From Colletes latitarsis (lineage: Eukaryota > Arthropoda > Insecta > Hymenoptera > Colletidae): a stretch of DNA of 64,000 nucleotides. Of this stretch, positions 40,604-53,654 are shown piece after piece; the first letter of the stretch is position 1; every line of letters begins with the position of its first letter. The DNA is taken from positions 11,594,001 through 11,658,000 of the forward strand of contig NC_135141.1 in assembly GCF_051014445.1 (NCBI RefSeq). The letters are read 5' to 3'. The position numbers were made by a program, and so were the translations under genes. The notes under the pieces were generated by a model. It saw only the letters and a list, made by a program, of their open reading frames with translations. It was not told the DNA's origin and searched no databases.

Positions 40604-42997
40604 CTAATATATTGATCCAATCCAAGTTTAATTGACTGTTTCAGTGTGGTACCACATTACTGCGTGATCCAAACCAGAAAAAGCCCAGGATCTGGCTAAC
40701 AGGTATGCGAAAGATGCGATAGTATGAGCCAGATGATGGCAAATCCCAGACATAACCCTGACCTAACCGGTGTTATCCTCTAAAATATACATCGGGACCA
40801 GGTTTAATTGACTGTTTCAGGGTTATCCAGTCCAGAAAAAGCCCAGGATATTGCTAACAAGTATGCGAAAGATTCGGTAGTATGAGCCTGATGAGGGCAA
40901 ATCCCAGACATAACCCTGACCTAACCGGTGTTGTCCTCTAAAATATAAATCGAAACCAGGTTTAATTGATAGTTTCAGTGTGGTACCACATTACTGCGTG
41001 ATCCAAACCAGAAATAGCCCAGGATCTGGCCAACAGGTATGCGGATGATGCGAAGGTATGAGCCAGATGAGGGCATATCACAGACATAACCCAGACCTAA
41101 CCAGTGTTATCCTCTAAAATATAGATCGAATCCAGGTTTAGTGGACTGCCTCAGTGTGGTACCACATTTGTACGTGATCCAAACCAGAAAAAACCCAGGA
41201 TCTGGCTAACAAGTATGCGAAAGATGCGATAGTATGAGCCTAATGAAGGCAAATCCCAGACATAACCCAGACCCAACCGGTGTTATCCTCTAAAATATAC
41301 ATCGGGACCAGGTTCAATTGACTGTTTCAGGGTTATCCAATCCAGAAAAAGCCCAGGATCTGGCCTACAGGTATGCGAAAGATGCGATAGTATGAGGCAG
41401 ATGATGGCAAATCCCAGACATAACCCTGACCTGACCGGCGTTATCCTCTAAAATATAAATCGAGACCAGGTTTAATTGACTGTTACAGGATGACCGGTGT
41501 TATCCTCTAAAATATTGATCCAATCCAAGTTTAATTGACAGTTTCAGTGCGGTACCACATTACTACGTGATCCAAACTAGAAAAAGCCCAGGATTTGGCC
41601 AACAGGTATGCGAAAGATGCGATGGTATGAGCCAGATGATGGTAAATCCCAGACATAACCCTGACCTAACCGGTGGTATCCTCTAAAATATAAATCGAGA
41701 CCAGGTTTAATTGACTTTTTCAGGATAACCGGTGTTATCCTCTAAAATATTGATCCAATCCAAGTTTAATTGACTGTTTCAGTGTGGTACGACATTACTA
41801 CGTGATCCAAACCAGAGGAAAATCCAGGATCTGGCGAACAAGTTTGCGATAAATGCGAAAGTATGGGCCAGATGAGGGCTGATCCCGGACATAAGCCAGA
41901 CCTAACCGGTGTTATCCTCTAAAATATTGATCCAATCCAAGTTTAATTGACTGTTTCAGTGTGGTATCACATTACTACCTGATCCAAACTAGAAAAAGCC
42001 CAGGATCTGGCCAACGGGTATGCGAATGATGCGATACTATGTGCCAGATGATGGCAAATGCCAGACATAACCCTGACCGAACCGGTGTTACCCTCTAAAA
42101 TATAAATCGAAACCAGGTTTAATTGATTGTTTCAGTGTGGTACCACATTACTGCGTGATCCAAACCAGAAATAGCCCAGGATCTGGCCAACCGGTATGCG
42201 AAAGATGCGAAAGTATGAGCCAGATGAGGGCAAATGCCAGACATAAGCCGGACCCAACCGGTGTTATCCTCTAAAATATACATCGAAACCAGGTTTAATT
42301 GACTGTTTCAGGGTTATCCAAACCAGAAAAAGCCCAGGATCTGGCCAACGGGTATGCGAATGATGCGATAGTATGTGCCAGATGATGGCAAATCCCAGAC
42401 ATAACCCTGACCGAACCGGTGTTATCCTCTAAAATATAAATCGAAACCAGGTTTAATTGATTGTTTCAGTGTGGTACCACATTACTGCGTGGTCGAAACC
42501 AGAAATAGCCCAGGATCTGGCCAACCGGTATGCGAAAGATGCGAAAGTATGAGCCAGATGAGGGCAAATGCCAGACATAATCCAGACCCAACCGGTGTTA
42601 TCCTCTAAAATATAGATCGAATCCAGGTTTAGTGGACTGCCTCAGTGTGGTACCACATTTGTACGTGATCCAAACCAGAAAAAACCCAGGAGCTGGCTAA
42701 CAAGTATGCGAAAGATGCGATAGTATGAGCCTAATGAAGGCAAATCCCAGACATAACCCAGACCCAACCGGTGTTATCCTCTAAAATATACATCACGACC
42801 AGGTTCAATTGACTGTTTCAGGGTTATCCAATCCAGAAAAAGCCCAGGATCTGGCCTACAGGTATGCGAAAGATGCGATAGTATGAGGCAGATGATGGCA
42901 AATCCCAGACATAACCCTGACCTGACCGGCGTTATCCTCTAAAATATAAATCGAGACCAGGTTTAATTGACTGTTACAGGATGACCGGTGTCATCCT
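40604..42997 (+). repeat. Sixteen-unit HOR, copy 1 (2,394 bp)
   Basis: Module A (40604-41506) has units of 176, 158, 176, 176, 158 and 59. Module B (41507-42997) has units starting at 41507, 41683, 41742, 41919, 42095, 42271, 42429, 42605, 42781 and 42939, with lengths 176, 59, 177, 176, 176, 158, 176, 176, 158 and 59. The total is 903+1,491=2,394. Three 59-bp and four 158-bp units are included. Copy 2 starts at 42998. Differences seen between copies are single bases, for example gatggtatgagcc here and gatagtatgagcc in copy 2. Confidence 0.95.
42979..42996. other. Junction dyad with both arms changed
   Basis: This 59-bp unit ends with GGATGAC, CGGT, GTCATCC. Related units at 40585, 41488, 43882, 45373, 46276, 47357 and 49159 have the left-arm change GGATGAC but keep GTTATCC, which leaves one mismatch in the inverted repeat. 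Here the right arm carries the matching change, so the 7-bp arms pair perfectly again. Confidence 0.88.
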
Positions 42998-45391
42998 CTA
43001 ATATATTGATCCAATCCAAGTTTAATTGACTGTTTCAGTGTGGTACCACATTACTGCGTGATCCAAACCAGAAAAAGCCCAGGATCTGGCTAACAGGTAT
43101 GCGAAAGATGCGATAGTATGAGCCAGATGATGGCGAATCCCAGACATAACCCTGACCTAACCGGTGTTATCCTCTAAAATATACATCGGGACCAGGTTTA
43201 ATTGACTGTTTCAGGGTTATCCAGTCCAGAAAAAGCCCAGGATATTGCTAACAAGTATGCGAAAGATTCGGTAGTATGAGCCTGATGAGGGCAAATCCCA
43301 GACATAACCCTGACCTAACCGGTGTTGTCCTCTAAAATATAAATCGAAACCAGGTTTAATTGATAGTTTCAGTGTGGTACCACATTACTGCGTGATCCAA
43401 ACCAGAAATAGCCCAGGATCTGGCCAACAGGTATGCGGATGATGCGAAGGTATGAGCCAGATGAGGGCATATCACAGACATAACCCAGACCTAACCAGTG
43501 TTATCCTCTAAAATATAGATCGAATCCAGGTTTAGTGGACTGCCTCAGTGTGGTACCACATTTGTACGTGATCCAAACCAGAAAAAACCCAGGATCTGGC
43601 TAACAAGTATGCGAAAGATGCGATAGTATGAGCCTAATGAAGGCAAATCCCAGACATAACCCAGACCCAACCGGTGTTATCCTCTAAAATATACATCGGG
43701 ACCAGGTTCAATTGACTGTTTCAGGGTTATCCAATCCAGAAAAAGCCCAGGATCTGGCCTACAGGTATGCGAAAGATGCGATAGTATGAGGCAGATGATG
43801 GCAAATCCCAGACATAACCCTGACCTGACCGGCGTTATCCTCTAAAATATAAATCGAGACCAGGTTTAATTGACTGTTACAGGATGACCGGTGTTATCCT
43901 CTAAAATATTGATCCAATCCAAGTTTAATTGACAGTTTCAGTGCGGTACCACATTACTACGTGATCCAAACTAGAAAAAGCCCAGGATTTGGCCAACAGG
44001 TATGCGAAAGATGCGATAGTATGAGCCAGATGATGGTAAATCCCAGACATAACCCTGACCTAACCGGTGGTATCCTCTAAAATATAAATCGAGACCAGGT
44101 TTAATTGACTTTTTCAGGATAACCGGTGTTATCCTCTAAAATATTGATCCAATCCAAGTTTAATTGACTGTTTCAGTGTGGTACGACATTACTACGTGAT
44201 CCAAACCAGAGCAAAATCCAGGATCTGGCGAACAAGTTTGCGATAAATGCGAAAGTATGGGCCAGATGAGGGCTGATCCCGGACATAAGCCAGACCTAAC
44301 CGGTGTTATCCTCTAAAATATTGATCCAATCCAAGTTTAATTGACTGTTTCAGTGTGGTATCACATTACTACCTGATCCAAACTAGAAAAAGCCCAGGAT
44401 CTGGCCAACGGGTATGCGAATGATGCGATACTATGTGCCAGATGATGGCAAATGCCAGACATAACCCTGACCGAACCGGTGTTACCCTCTAAAATATAAA
44501 TCGAAACCAGGTTTAATTGATTGTTTCAGTGTGGTACCACATTACTGCGTGATCCAAACCAGAAATAGCCCAGGATCTGGCCAACCGGTATGCGAAAGAT
44601 GCGAAAGTATGAGCCAGATGAGGGCAAATGCCAGACATAAGCCGGACCCAACCGGTGTTATCCTCTAAAATATACATCGAAACCAGGTTTAATTGACTGT
44701 TTCAGGGTTATCCAAACCAGAAAAAGCCCAGGATCTGGCCAACGGGTATGCGAATGATGCGATAGTATGTGCCAGATGATGGCAAATCCCAGACATAACC
44801 CTGACCGAACCGGTGTTATCCTCTAAAATATAAATCGAAACCAGGTTTAATTGATTGTTTCAGTGTGGTACCACATTACTGCGTGGTCGAAACCAGAAAT
44901 AGCCCAGGATCTGGCCAACCGGTATGCGAAAGATGCGAAAGTATGAGCCAGATGAGGGCAAATGCCAGACATAATCCAGACCCAACCGGTGTTATCCTCT
45001 AAAATATAGATCGAATCCAGGTTTAGTGGACTGCCTCAGTGTGGTACCACATTTGTACGTGATCCAAACCAGAAAAAAACCAGGATCTGGCTAACAAGTA
45101 TGCGAAAGATGCGATAGTATGAGCCTAATGAAGGCAAATCCCAGACATAACCCAGACCCAACCGGTGTTATCCTCTAAAATATACATCACGACCAGGTTC
45201 AATTGACTGTTTCAGGGTTATCCAATCCAGAAAAAGCCCAGGATCTGGCCTACAGGTATGCGAAAGATGCGATAGTATGAGGCAGATGATGGCAAATCCC
45301 AGACATAACCCTGACCTGACCGGCGTTATCCTCTAAAATATAAATCGAGACCAGGTTTAATTGACTGTTACAGGATGACCGGTGTTATCCT
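42998..45391 (+). repeat. Sixteen-unit HOR, copy 2 (2,394 bp)
   Basis: It has exactly the same length and unit order as copy 1. Single-base differences noted by eye are gatggcgaatcc near 43,135 (gatggcaaatcc in copy 1), agagcaaaatcc near 44,211 (agaggaaaatcc in copy 1), and ccagaaaaaaaccagg near 45,075 where copy 1 has aaaaaacccaggag. I estimate well under 1% divergence, which implies very recent duplication or an assembly duplicate. Confidence 0.95.
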
Positions 45392-46464
45392 CTAATATAT
45401 TGATCCAATCCAAGTTTAATTGACTGTTTCAGTGTGGTACCACATTACTGCGTGATCCAAACCAGAAAAAGCCCAGGATCTGGCTAACAGGTATGCGAAA
45501 GATGCGATAGTATGAGCCAGATGATGGCAAATCCCAGACATAACCCTGACCTAACCGGTGTTATCCTCTAAAATATACATCGGGACCAGGTTTAATTGAC
45601 TGTTCCAGGGTTATCCAGTCCAGAAAAAGCCCAGGATATTGCTAACAAGTATGCGAAAGATTCGGTAGTATGAGCCTGATGAGGGCAAATCCCAGACATA
45701 ACCCTGACCTAACCGGTGTTGTCCTCTAAAATATAAATCGAAACCAGGTTTAATTGATAGTTTCAGTGTGGTACCACATTACTGCGTGATCCAAACCAGA
45801 AATAGCCCAGGATCTGGCCAACAGGTATGCGGATGATGCGAAGGTATGAGCCAGATGAGGGCATATCACAGACATAACCCAGACCTAACCAGTGTTATCC
45901 TCTAAAATATAGATCGAATCCAGGTTTAGTGGACTGCCTCAGTGTGGTACCACATTTGTACGTGATCCAAACCAGAAAAAACCCAGGATCTGGCTAACAA
46001 GTATGCGAAAGATGCCATAGTATGAGCCTAATGAAGGCAAATCCCAGACATAACCCAGACCCAACCGGTGTTATCCTCTAAAATATACATCGGGACCAGG
46101 TTCAATTGACTGTTTCAGGGTTATCCAATCCAGAAAAAGCCCAGGATCTGGCCTACAGGTATGCGAAAGATGCGATAGTATGAGGCAGATGATGGCTAAT
46201 CCCAGACATAACCCTGACCTGACCGGCGTTATCCTCTAAAATATAAATCGAGACCAGGTTTAATTGACTGTTACAGGATGACCGGTGTTATCCTCTAAAA
46301 TATTGATCCAATCCAAGTTTAATTGACAGTTTCAGTGCGGTACCACATTACTACGTGATCCAAACTAGAAAAAGCCCAGGATTTGGCCAACAGGTATGCG
46401 AAAGATGCGATAGTATGAGCCAGATGATGGTAAATCCCAGACATAACCCTGACCTAACCGGTGG
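45392..46464 (+). repeat. Sixteen-unit HOR, copy 3 (truncated, ~1,073 bp)
   Basis: Module A is complete (45392-46294) and is followed by the first unit of module B. The sequence then leaves the HOR near 46,464, where copy 2 goes on to a 59-bp unit with gactttttcagg but this copy goes to a gatcgaaaccaggcttaatt unit. A private change, tgttccaggg, sits at its first 158-bp junction (45606). Confidence 0.92.
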
Positions 46465-47714
46465 TATCCTCTAAAATATAGATCGAAACCAGGCTTAATT
46501 GACTGTTTCAGTGTGGTACCACATTATTGCGTGATCCAAACCAGAAATAGCCCAGGATCTGGCCAACAGGTATGCGAAAGATGCGATAGTATGAGCCAGA
46601 TAAGGGCAAATGCCAGACATAACCCTGACCTAACCGGTGTTATCCTCTAAAAAATACATCGATACCTGGTTTAATTGACTGTTTCAGGGTTTTCCAGACT
46701 AGAAAAAGCCCAGGATCTGGCCTACAGGTATGCGAAAGATGCGATAGTATGAGCCAGATGATGGCAAATCCCAGACATAACCCTGACCTAACCGGTGTTA
46801 TCCTCTAAAATATAAATCGAAACCCAGGTTTAATTGATAGTTTCAGTGTGGTACCACATTACTGCGTGATCCAAACCAGAAATAGCCCAGGATCTGGCCA
46901 ACAGGTATGCGAATGATGCGAAGGTATGAGCCAGATGAGGGCATATCACAGACATAACCCAGACCTAACCAGTGTTATCCTCTAAGATATAGATCGAATC
47001 CAGGTGTAGTGGACTGCTTCAGTGTGGTACCACATTTGTACGTGATCCAAACCAGAAAAAACCCAGGATCTGGCTAACAAGTATGCGAAAGAAGCGATAG
47101 TATGAGCCTAATGAAGGCAAATCCCAGACATAACCCAGATCCAACCGGTGTTATCCTCTAAAATATACATCGGGACCAGGTTTAATTGCCCTGTTTCAGG
47201 GTTATCCAATCCAGAAAAAGCCCAGGATCTGGCCTACAGGTATGCGAAATATGCGATAGTATGAGCCAGATGATGGCAAATCCCAGACATAACCCTGACC
47301 TAACCGGCGTTATCCTCTAAAATATAAATCGAGACCAGGTTTAATTGACTGTTACAGGATGACCGGTGTTATCCTCTAAGATATTGATTCAATCCAAGTT
47401 TAATTGACAGTTTCAGTGTGGTACCACATTACTACGTGATCCAAACTAGAAAAAGCCCAGGATTTGGCCAACAGGTATGCGACTGATGCGAAGGTATGAG
47501 ACAGATGAGGGCAAATCACAGACATAACCCAGACCTAACCAGTGTTATCCTCTAAAATATATATCGAATCCAGGATTAGTGGACTGTTTCAGTGTGGCAC
47601 CACATTTGTACGTGATCCAAACCAGAAAAAACCCAGGATCTGGCTAACAGGTATGCGAAAGATGCGATAGTATGAGCCTGATGAAGGCAAACCCCAGACA
47701 TAAACCTGACCAAA

Positions 47715-48430
47715 CCGGTGTTATCCTCTAAAAAATACATCGAAACCATGTTTAATTGACAGTTTCAGTGTGGTACGACATTACTACGTGATCCAAACCA
47801 GAAATAGCCCTGGATCTGGCCAACAGGTATGCGAATGATGCGAAGGTATGAGCCAGATGAGGGCCTATCACAGACATAACCCAGACTTAACCGGTGATAT
47901 CCTCTAAAATATTGATCCAATCCAAGTTTAATTGGGAGTTTCAGTGTGGTACCACATTACTGCGTGATCCAAACCAGAAATAGCCCAGGATCTGGCCAAC
48001 AGGTATGCGAATGATGCGAGGGTATGAGCCAGATGAGGGCATATCACAGACATAACCCAGACCTAACCGGTGATATCCTCTAAAATATTGATCCAATCCA
48101 AGTTTAATTGACAGTTTCAGTGTGGTACCACATTACTACGTGATCCAATCCAGAGAAAGCCCAGGATCTGGCCAACAGGTATGCGAAAGATGCGATAGTA
48201 TGAGCCTGATGAAGGCAAACCCCAGACATAAACCTGACCTAACCGGTGTTATCTTCTAAAAAATACATCGAAACCATGTTTAATTGACTGTTTCAGTGTG
48301 GTACGACATTACTACGTGATCCAAGCCAGAGGAAAACCCAGGATCTGGCGAACAAGTTTGCGATAAATGCGAAAGTATGAGCCAGATGAGGGCAAATCCC
48401 ATACATAACCCTGACCTGACCGGCGTTATC
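47715..48430 (+). repeat. Dispersed ~0.7-kb block, copy 1 (partner at ~51,378)
   Basis: Shared tags at a constant 3,663-bp offset are ctaaaaaatacatcgaaaccatg, two adjacent ccggtgatatcc units (47896 against 51559), the second ctaaaaaatacatc unit (48256 against 51919), ccaagccagaggaaaaccc and aatcccatacataacc. The copies part near 48,430 and 52,093. Confidence 0.8.
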
Positions 48431-49290
48431 CTCTAAAATAACGATCGAATCCAGGATTAGTGGACTGTTTCAGTGTGGTACCACATTTGTACGTAATACA
48501 AACCGGAAAAAATCCAGGATCTGGCTAACAAGTATGCGAAAGATGCGATAGTATGAGCCTGATGAAGGCAAATGCCAGACATAAACCTGACCAAACCGGT
48601 GTTATCCTCTAAAATATAAGTCGAAACCAGGTTTAATTGATAGTTTCAGTGTGGTACCACATTACTGCGTGATCGAAACCAGAAATAGCCCAGGATCTGG
48701 CCAACAGGTATGCGAGTGATGCGAAGGTATGACCCAGATGAGGGCATATCACAGACATAACCCAGACCTAACCAGTGTTATCCTCTAAGATATAGATCGA
48801 ATCCAGGTTTAGTGGACTGCCTCAGTGTGGTACCACATTTGTACGTGATCCAAACCAGAAAAAACCCAGGATCTGGCTAACAAGTATGCGAAAGATGCGA
48901 TAGTATGAGCCTAATGAAGGCAAATCCCAGACATAACCCAGACCCAACCGGTGTTATTCTCTAAAATGTACATCGGGACCAGGTTTAATTGACTGTTTCA
49001 GGGTTATCCAATCCAGAAAAAGCCCAGGATCTGGCCTACAGGTATGCGAAATATGCGATAGTATGAGCCAGATGATGGCAAATCCCAGACATAACCCTGA
49101 CCTGACCGGCGTTATCCTCTAAAATATAAATCGAGACCAGGTTTAATTGACTGTTACAGGATGACCGGTGTTATCCTCTAAAATATTGATCCAATCCAAG
49201 TTTAATTGACAGTTTCAGTGCGGTACCACATTACTACGTGATCCAAATCAGAATATCCCAGGATCTGGCGAACAGGTATGCGAAAGATGC

Positions 49291-49830
49291 GATAGGATGA
49301 TCCAGATGATGGCAAATCCCAGACATAACCCTGACCTAACCGGTGTTATCGTCTAAAATATAGATCGAGTCCAGGTTTAGTGGACTGTTTCAGTGTGGTA
49401 CCACATTACTACGTGATCCAAGCCAGAGGAAAACCCAGGATCTGGCGAACAAGTTTGCGATAAATGCGAAAGTATAAGCCAGATGAGGGCAAATCCCAGA
49501 CATAAGCCAGACCTAACCGGTGTTATGCTCTAAAATATTGAACCAATCCAAGTTTAATTGACTGTTTCAGTGTGGTATCACATTACTACGTGATCCATAC
49601 CAGAAAACCCCAGGATCTGGCCAACAGGTATGCGAAAGATGCGATAGGATGATCCAGATGATGGCAAATCCCAGACATAACCCTGACCTAACCGGTGTTA
49701 TCCTCTAAAATATAGATCGAATCCAGGTTTAGTGGACTGTTTCAGTGTGGTACCACATTACTACGTGATCCAAGCCAGAGGAAAACCCAGGATCTGGCGA
49801 ATAAGTTTGCGATAAATGCGAAAGTATGAG
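49291..49830 (+). repeat. 352-bp dimer, about 1.5 copies
   Basis: The gataggatgatccagatgatgg tag at 49291 recurs at 49643, 352 bp on. Each copy pairs a gataggatgatcc unit with a ccaagccagaggaaaaccc unit of 177 bp. The match continues to about 49,830. Confidence 0.75.
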
Positions 49831-51377
49831 CCAGATGAGGGCAAATCCCATACATAACCCTGACCTGACCGGTGTTATCCTCCAAAATATAGATCGAGTC
49901 CAGGTTTAGTGGACTGTTTCAGTTTGGTACAACATTACTACGTGATCCAAACTAGAAATAGCCCAGGATCTGGCCAACAGGTATGCGAATGATGCGAATG
50001 TATGAGCCAGATGAGGGCATATCACAGACATAACCCAGACCTAACCAGTGTTATCCTCTAAAATATAAATCGAAACCAGGTTTAATTGACTGTTTCAGGA
50101 TAACCGGTGTTATCCTCTAAAATATTGATCCAATCCAAGTTTAATTGACAGTTTCAGTGTGGTACCACATTACTACGTGATCCAAACTAGATAAAGCCCA
50201 GGATTTGGCCAACAGGTATGCGAAAGATGCGATAGTATGAGCCAGATGATGGTAAATCCCAGACATAACCCTGACCTAACCGGTGGTATCCTCTAAAATA
50301 TAAATCGAGACCAGGTTTAATTGACTGTTTCAGGATAACCGGTGTTATCCTCTAAAATATTGATCCAATCCAAGTTTAATTGACTGTTTCAGTGTGGTAC
50401 GACATTAGTACGTGATCCAAACCAGTGGAAAATCCAGGATCTGGCGAACAAGTTTGCGATAAATGCGAAAGTATGAGCCAGATGAGGGCAAATCCCATAC
50501 ATAACCCTGACCTGACCGGTGTTATCCTCCAAAATATAGATCGAGTCCAGGTTTAGTGGACTGTTTCAGTTTGGTACAACATTACTACGTGATCCAAACC
50601 AGAAAAAGCCCAGGATCTGGCCAACGGGTATGCGAACGATGCCATAGTATGTGCCAGATGATGGCAAATCCCAGACATAACCCTGACCGAACCAGTGTTA
50701 TCCTATAAAATATAAATCGAAACCAGGTTTAATTGATTGTTTCAGTGTGGTACCACATTACTGCGTGATCCAAACCAGAAATAGCCCAGGATCTGGCCAA
50801 CCGGTATGCGAAAGATGCGAAAGTATGAGCCAGATGAGGGCAAATGCCAGACATAATCCAGACCCAACCGGTGTTATCCTCTAAAATATAGATCGAAACC
50901 AGGCTTAATTGACTGTTTCGGTGTGGTACCACATTACTGCGTGATCCAAACCAGAAATAGCCCAGGATCTGGCCAACAGGTATGCGAAAGATGCGAAAGT
51001 ATGGGCCTGATGAGGGCAAATGCCAGACATAACCCTGACCCAACCGGTGTTATCCTCTAAAATATACATCGAAACCTGGTTTAATTGTCTGTTTCAGGGT
51101 TTTCCAGACCAGAAAAAGCCCAGGATCTGGCCTACAGGTATGCGAAAGATGCGATAGTATGAGCCAGATGTTGGCAAATCCCAGACATAACCCTGACCTA
51201 ACCGGTGTTATCCTCTAAAATATAAGTCGAAACCAGGTTTAATTGATAGTTTCAGTGTGGTACCACATTACTACGTGATCCAAACTAGAAAAAGCCCAGG
51301 ATTTGGCCAACAGGCATGCGAATGATGCGAAGGTATGAGCCAGATGAGGGCAAATCACAGACATAACACAGACCTAA

Positions 51378-52093
51378 CCAGTGTTATCCTCTAAAAAATA
51401 CATCGAAACCATGTTTAATTGACTGTTTCAGTGTGGTAGGAAAATACTACGTGATCCAAACCAGAAATAGCCCAGGAACTGGCCAACAGGTATGCGAATG
51501 ATGCGAAGGTATGAGCCAGATGAGGGCATATCACAGACGTAACCCAGACCTAACCGGTGATATCCTCTAAAATATTGATCCAATCCAAGTTTAATTGACA
51601 GCTTCAGTGTGGTACCACATTACTGCGTGATCCAAACCAGGAATAGCCCAGGATCTGGCCAGCAGGTATGCGAATAATGCGAAGGTATGAGCCAGATGAG
51701 GGCATATCACAGACATAACCCAGACCTAACCTGTGATATCCTCTAAAATATTGATCCAATCCAAGTTTAATTGACAGTATCAGTGTGGTACCACATTACT
51801 ACGTGATCCAATCCAGAAAAAGCCCAGGATCTGGCCAAAAGGTATGCGAAAGATGCGATAGTATGAGCCTGATGAAGGCAAATCCCAGACATAAACCTGA
51901 CCTAACCGGTGTTATCCTCTAAAAAATACATCGAAACCATGTTTAATTGACTGTTTCAGTGTGGCACGACATTACTACGTGATCCAAGCCAGAGGAAAAC
52001 CCAGGATCTGGCGAACAAGTTTGCGATAAATGCGAAAGTATGAGCCAGATGAGGGCAAATCCCATACATAACCCTGACCTGACCGGTGTTATC
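51378..52093 (+). repeat. Dispersed ~0.7-kb block, copy 2 (partner at ~47,715)
   Basis: It follows the order of units of the block at 47,715. Private changes include gtggtaggaaaatac in place of gtggtacgacattac near 51,436 and ccaggaatagcc near 51,640. After 52,093 the next unit is of the gaaccaatccaag type. Confidence 0.78.
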
Positions 52094-52859
52094 CTCTAAA
52101 ATATAGAACCAATCCAAGTTTAATTGACTGTTTCAGTTTGGTACAACATCACTACGTGATCCAAACTAGAAATAGCCCAGGATCTGGCCAACTCGTATGC
52201 GAATGATGCGAAGGTATGAGCCAGATGAGGGCATATCACAGACATAACCCAGACCTAACCAGTGTTATCCTCTAAAATATAAATCGAAACCAGGTTTAAT
52301 TGACTGTTTCAGGATAACCGGTGTTATCCTCTAAAATATTGATCCAATCCAAGTTTAATTGACTGTTTCAGTGTGGTACGACATTACTACGTGATCCAAA
52401 CCAGAGGAAAACCCAGGATCTGGCGAACAAGTTTGCGATAAATGCGAAAGTATGAGCCATATGAGGGCAAATCCCATACATAACACTGACCTGACCGGTG
52501 TTATCCTCTAAAATATAGATCGAGTCCAGGTTTAGTGGACTGTTTCAGTGTGGTACCACATTACTACGAGATCCAAGCCAGAGGAAAACCCAGGATCTGG
52601 CTAACAAGTTTGCGATAAATGCGAAAGTATGAGCCATATGAGGGCAAATCCCATACATAACACTGACCTGACCGGTGTTATCCTCTAAAATATAGATCGA
52701 GTCCAGGTTTAGTGGACTGTTTCAGTTTGGTACAACATCACTACGTGATCCAAACCAGAATATCCCAGGATCTGGCGAACAAGTTTGCGATAAATGCGAA
52801 AGTATGAGCCAGATGAGGGCAAATCCCAGACATAAGCCAGACCTAACCGGTGTTATGCT

Positions 52860-53530
52860 CTAAAATATTGAACCAATCCAAGTTTAATTGACAGTTTCAG
52901 TGTGGTACAACATTACTACGTGATCCAAACTAGAAAAAGCCCAGGATTTGGCCAACAGGTATGCGAAAGATGCGATAGTATCAGCCAGATGATGGTAAAT
53001 CCCAGACATAACCCTGACCTAACCGGTGGTATCCGCTAAAATATAAATCGAGACCTGGTTTAATTGACTGTTTCAGGATAACCGGTGTTATCCTCTAAAA
53101 TATTGATCCAATCCAAGTTTAATTGACTGTTTCAGTGTGGTACGACATTACTACGTGATCCAAACCAGAGGAAAATCCAGGATCTGGCGAACAAGTTTGC
53201 GATAAATGCGAAAGTATGAGCCAGATGAGGGCTAATCCCGGACATAAGCCAGACCTAACCGGTGTTATCCTCTAAAATATTGATCCAATCCAAGTTTAAT
53301 TGACTGTTTCAGTGTGGTATCACATTACTACCTGATCCAAACTAGAAAAAGCCCAGGATCTGGCCAACGGGTATGCGACTGATGCGATAGTATGTGCCAG
53401 ATGATGGCAAATCCCAGACATAACCCTGACCGAACCGGTGTTATCCTCTAAAATATAAATCGAAACCAGGTTTAATTGATTGTTTCAGTGTGGTACCACA
53501 TTACTGCGTGATCCAAACCAGAAATAGCCC
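52860..53530 (+). repeat. Relocated piece of module B
   Basis: This segment repeats the order of 41507 to about 42,177 at a constant offset of 11,353 bp: ggatttggcc unit with ggtggtatcc, 59-bp unit (dyad 53076 against 41723), 177-bp gaggaaaatcc unit (next box 53272 against 41919) and the tatcacattactacctg unit (next box 53448 against 42095). A shorter relative lies at about 50,150-50,510. It shows that parts of the 2,394-bp HOR occur outside its tandem block. Confidence 0.82.
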
Positions 53531-53654
53531 AGAATCTGGCCTACAGGTATGCGAAAGATGCAATAGTATGAGCCAGATGATGGCAAATCCCAGACATGTC
53601 CCTGACCTAAGTGGTGTTATCCTCTAAAATATAAATCGAAACCAGGTTTAATTG

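Noticed and set aside
40604..45391. The 2,394-bp copies as a mobile element or its target-site duplications
   Set aside because: The blocks consist wholly of array units, have no terminal repeats or coding capacity, and are exactly tandem, as expected from unequal exchange.
50729..51043. Open reading frame of 104 codons on the minus strand, with related frames at 8318-8578, 33863-34123, 63653-63874 and several others of 61-86 codons
   Set aside because: All are satellite units read in chance open frames, and the same peptide pieces reappear wherever the same unit variants occur. A unit of 176 bp shifts frame at each repeat, so no long frame is kept. There is no codon bias, start context or domain to support a protein.
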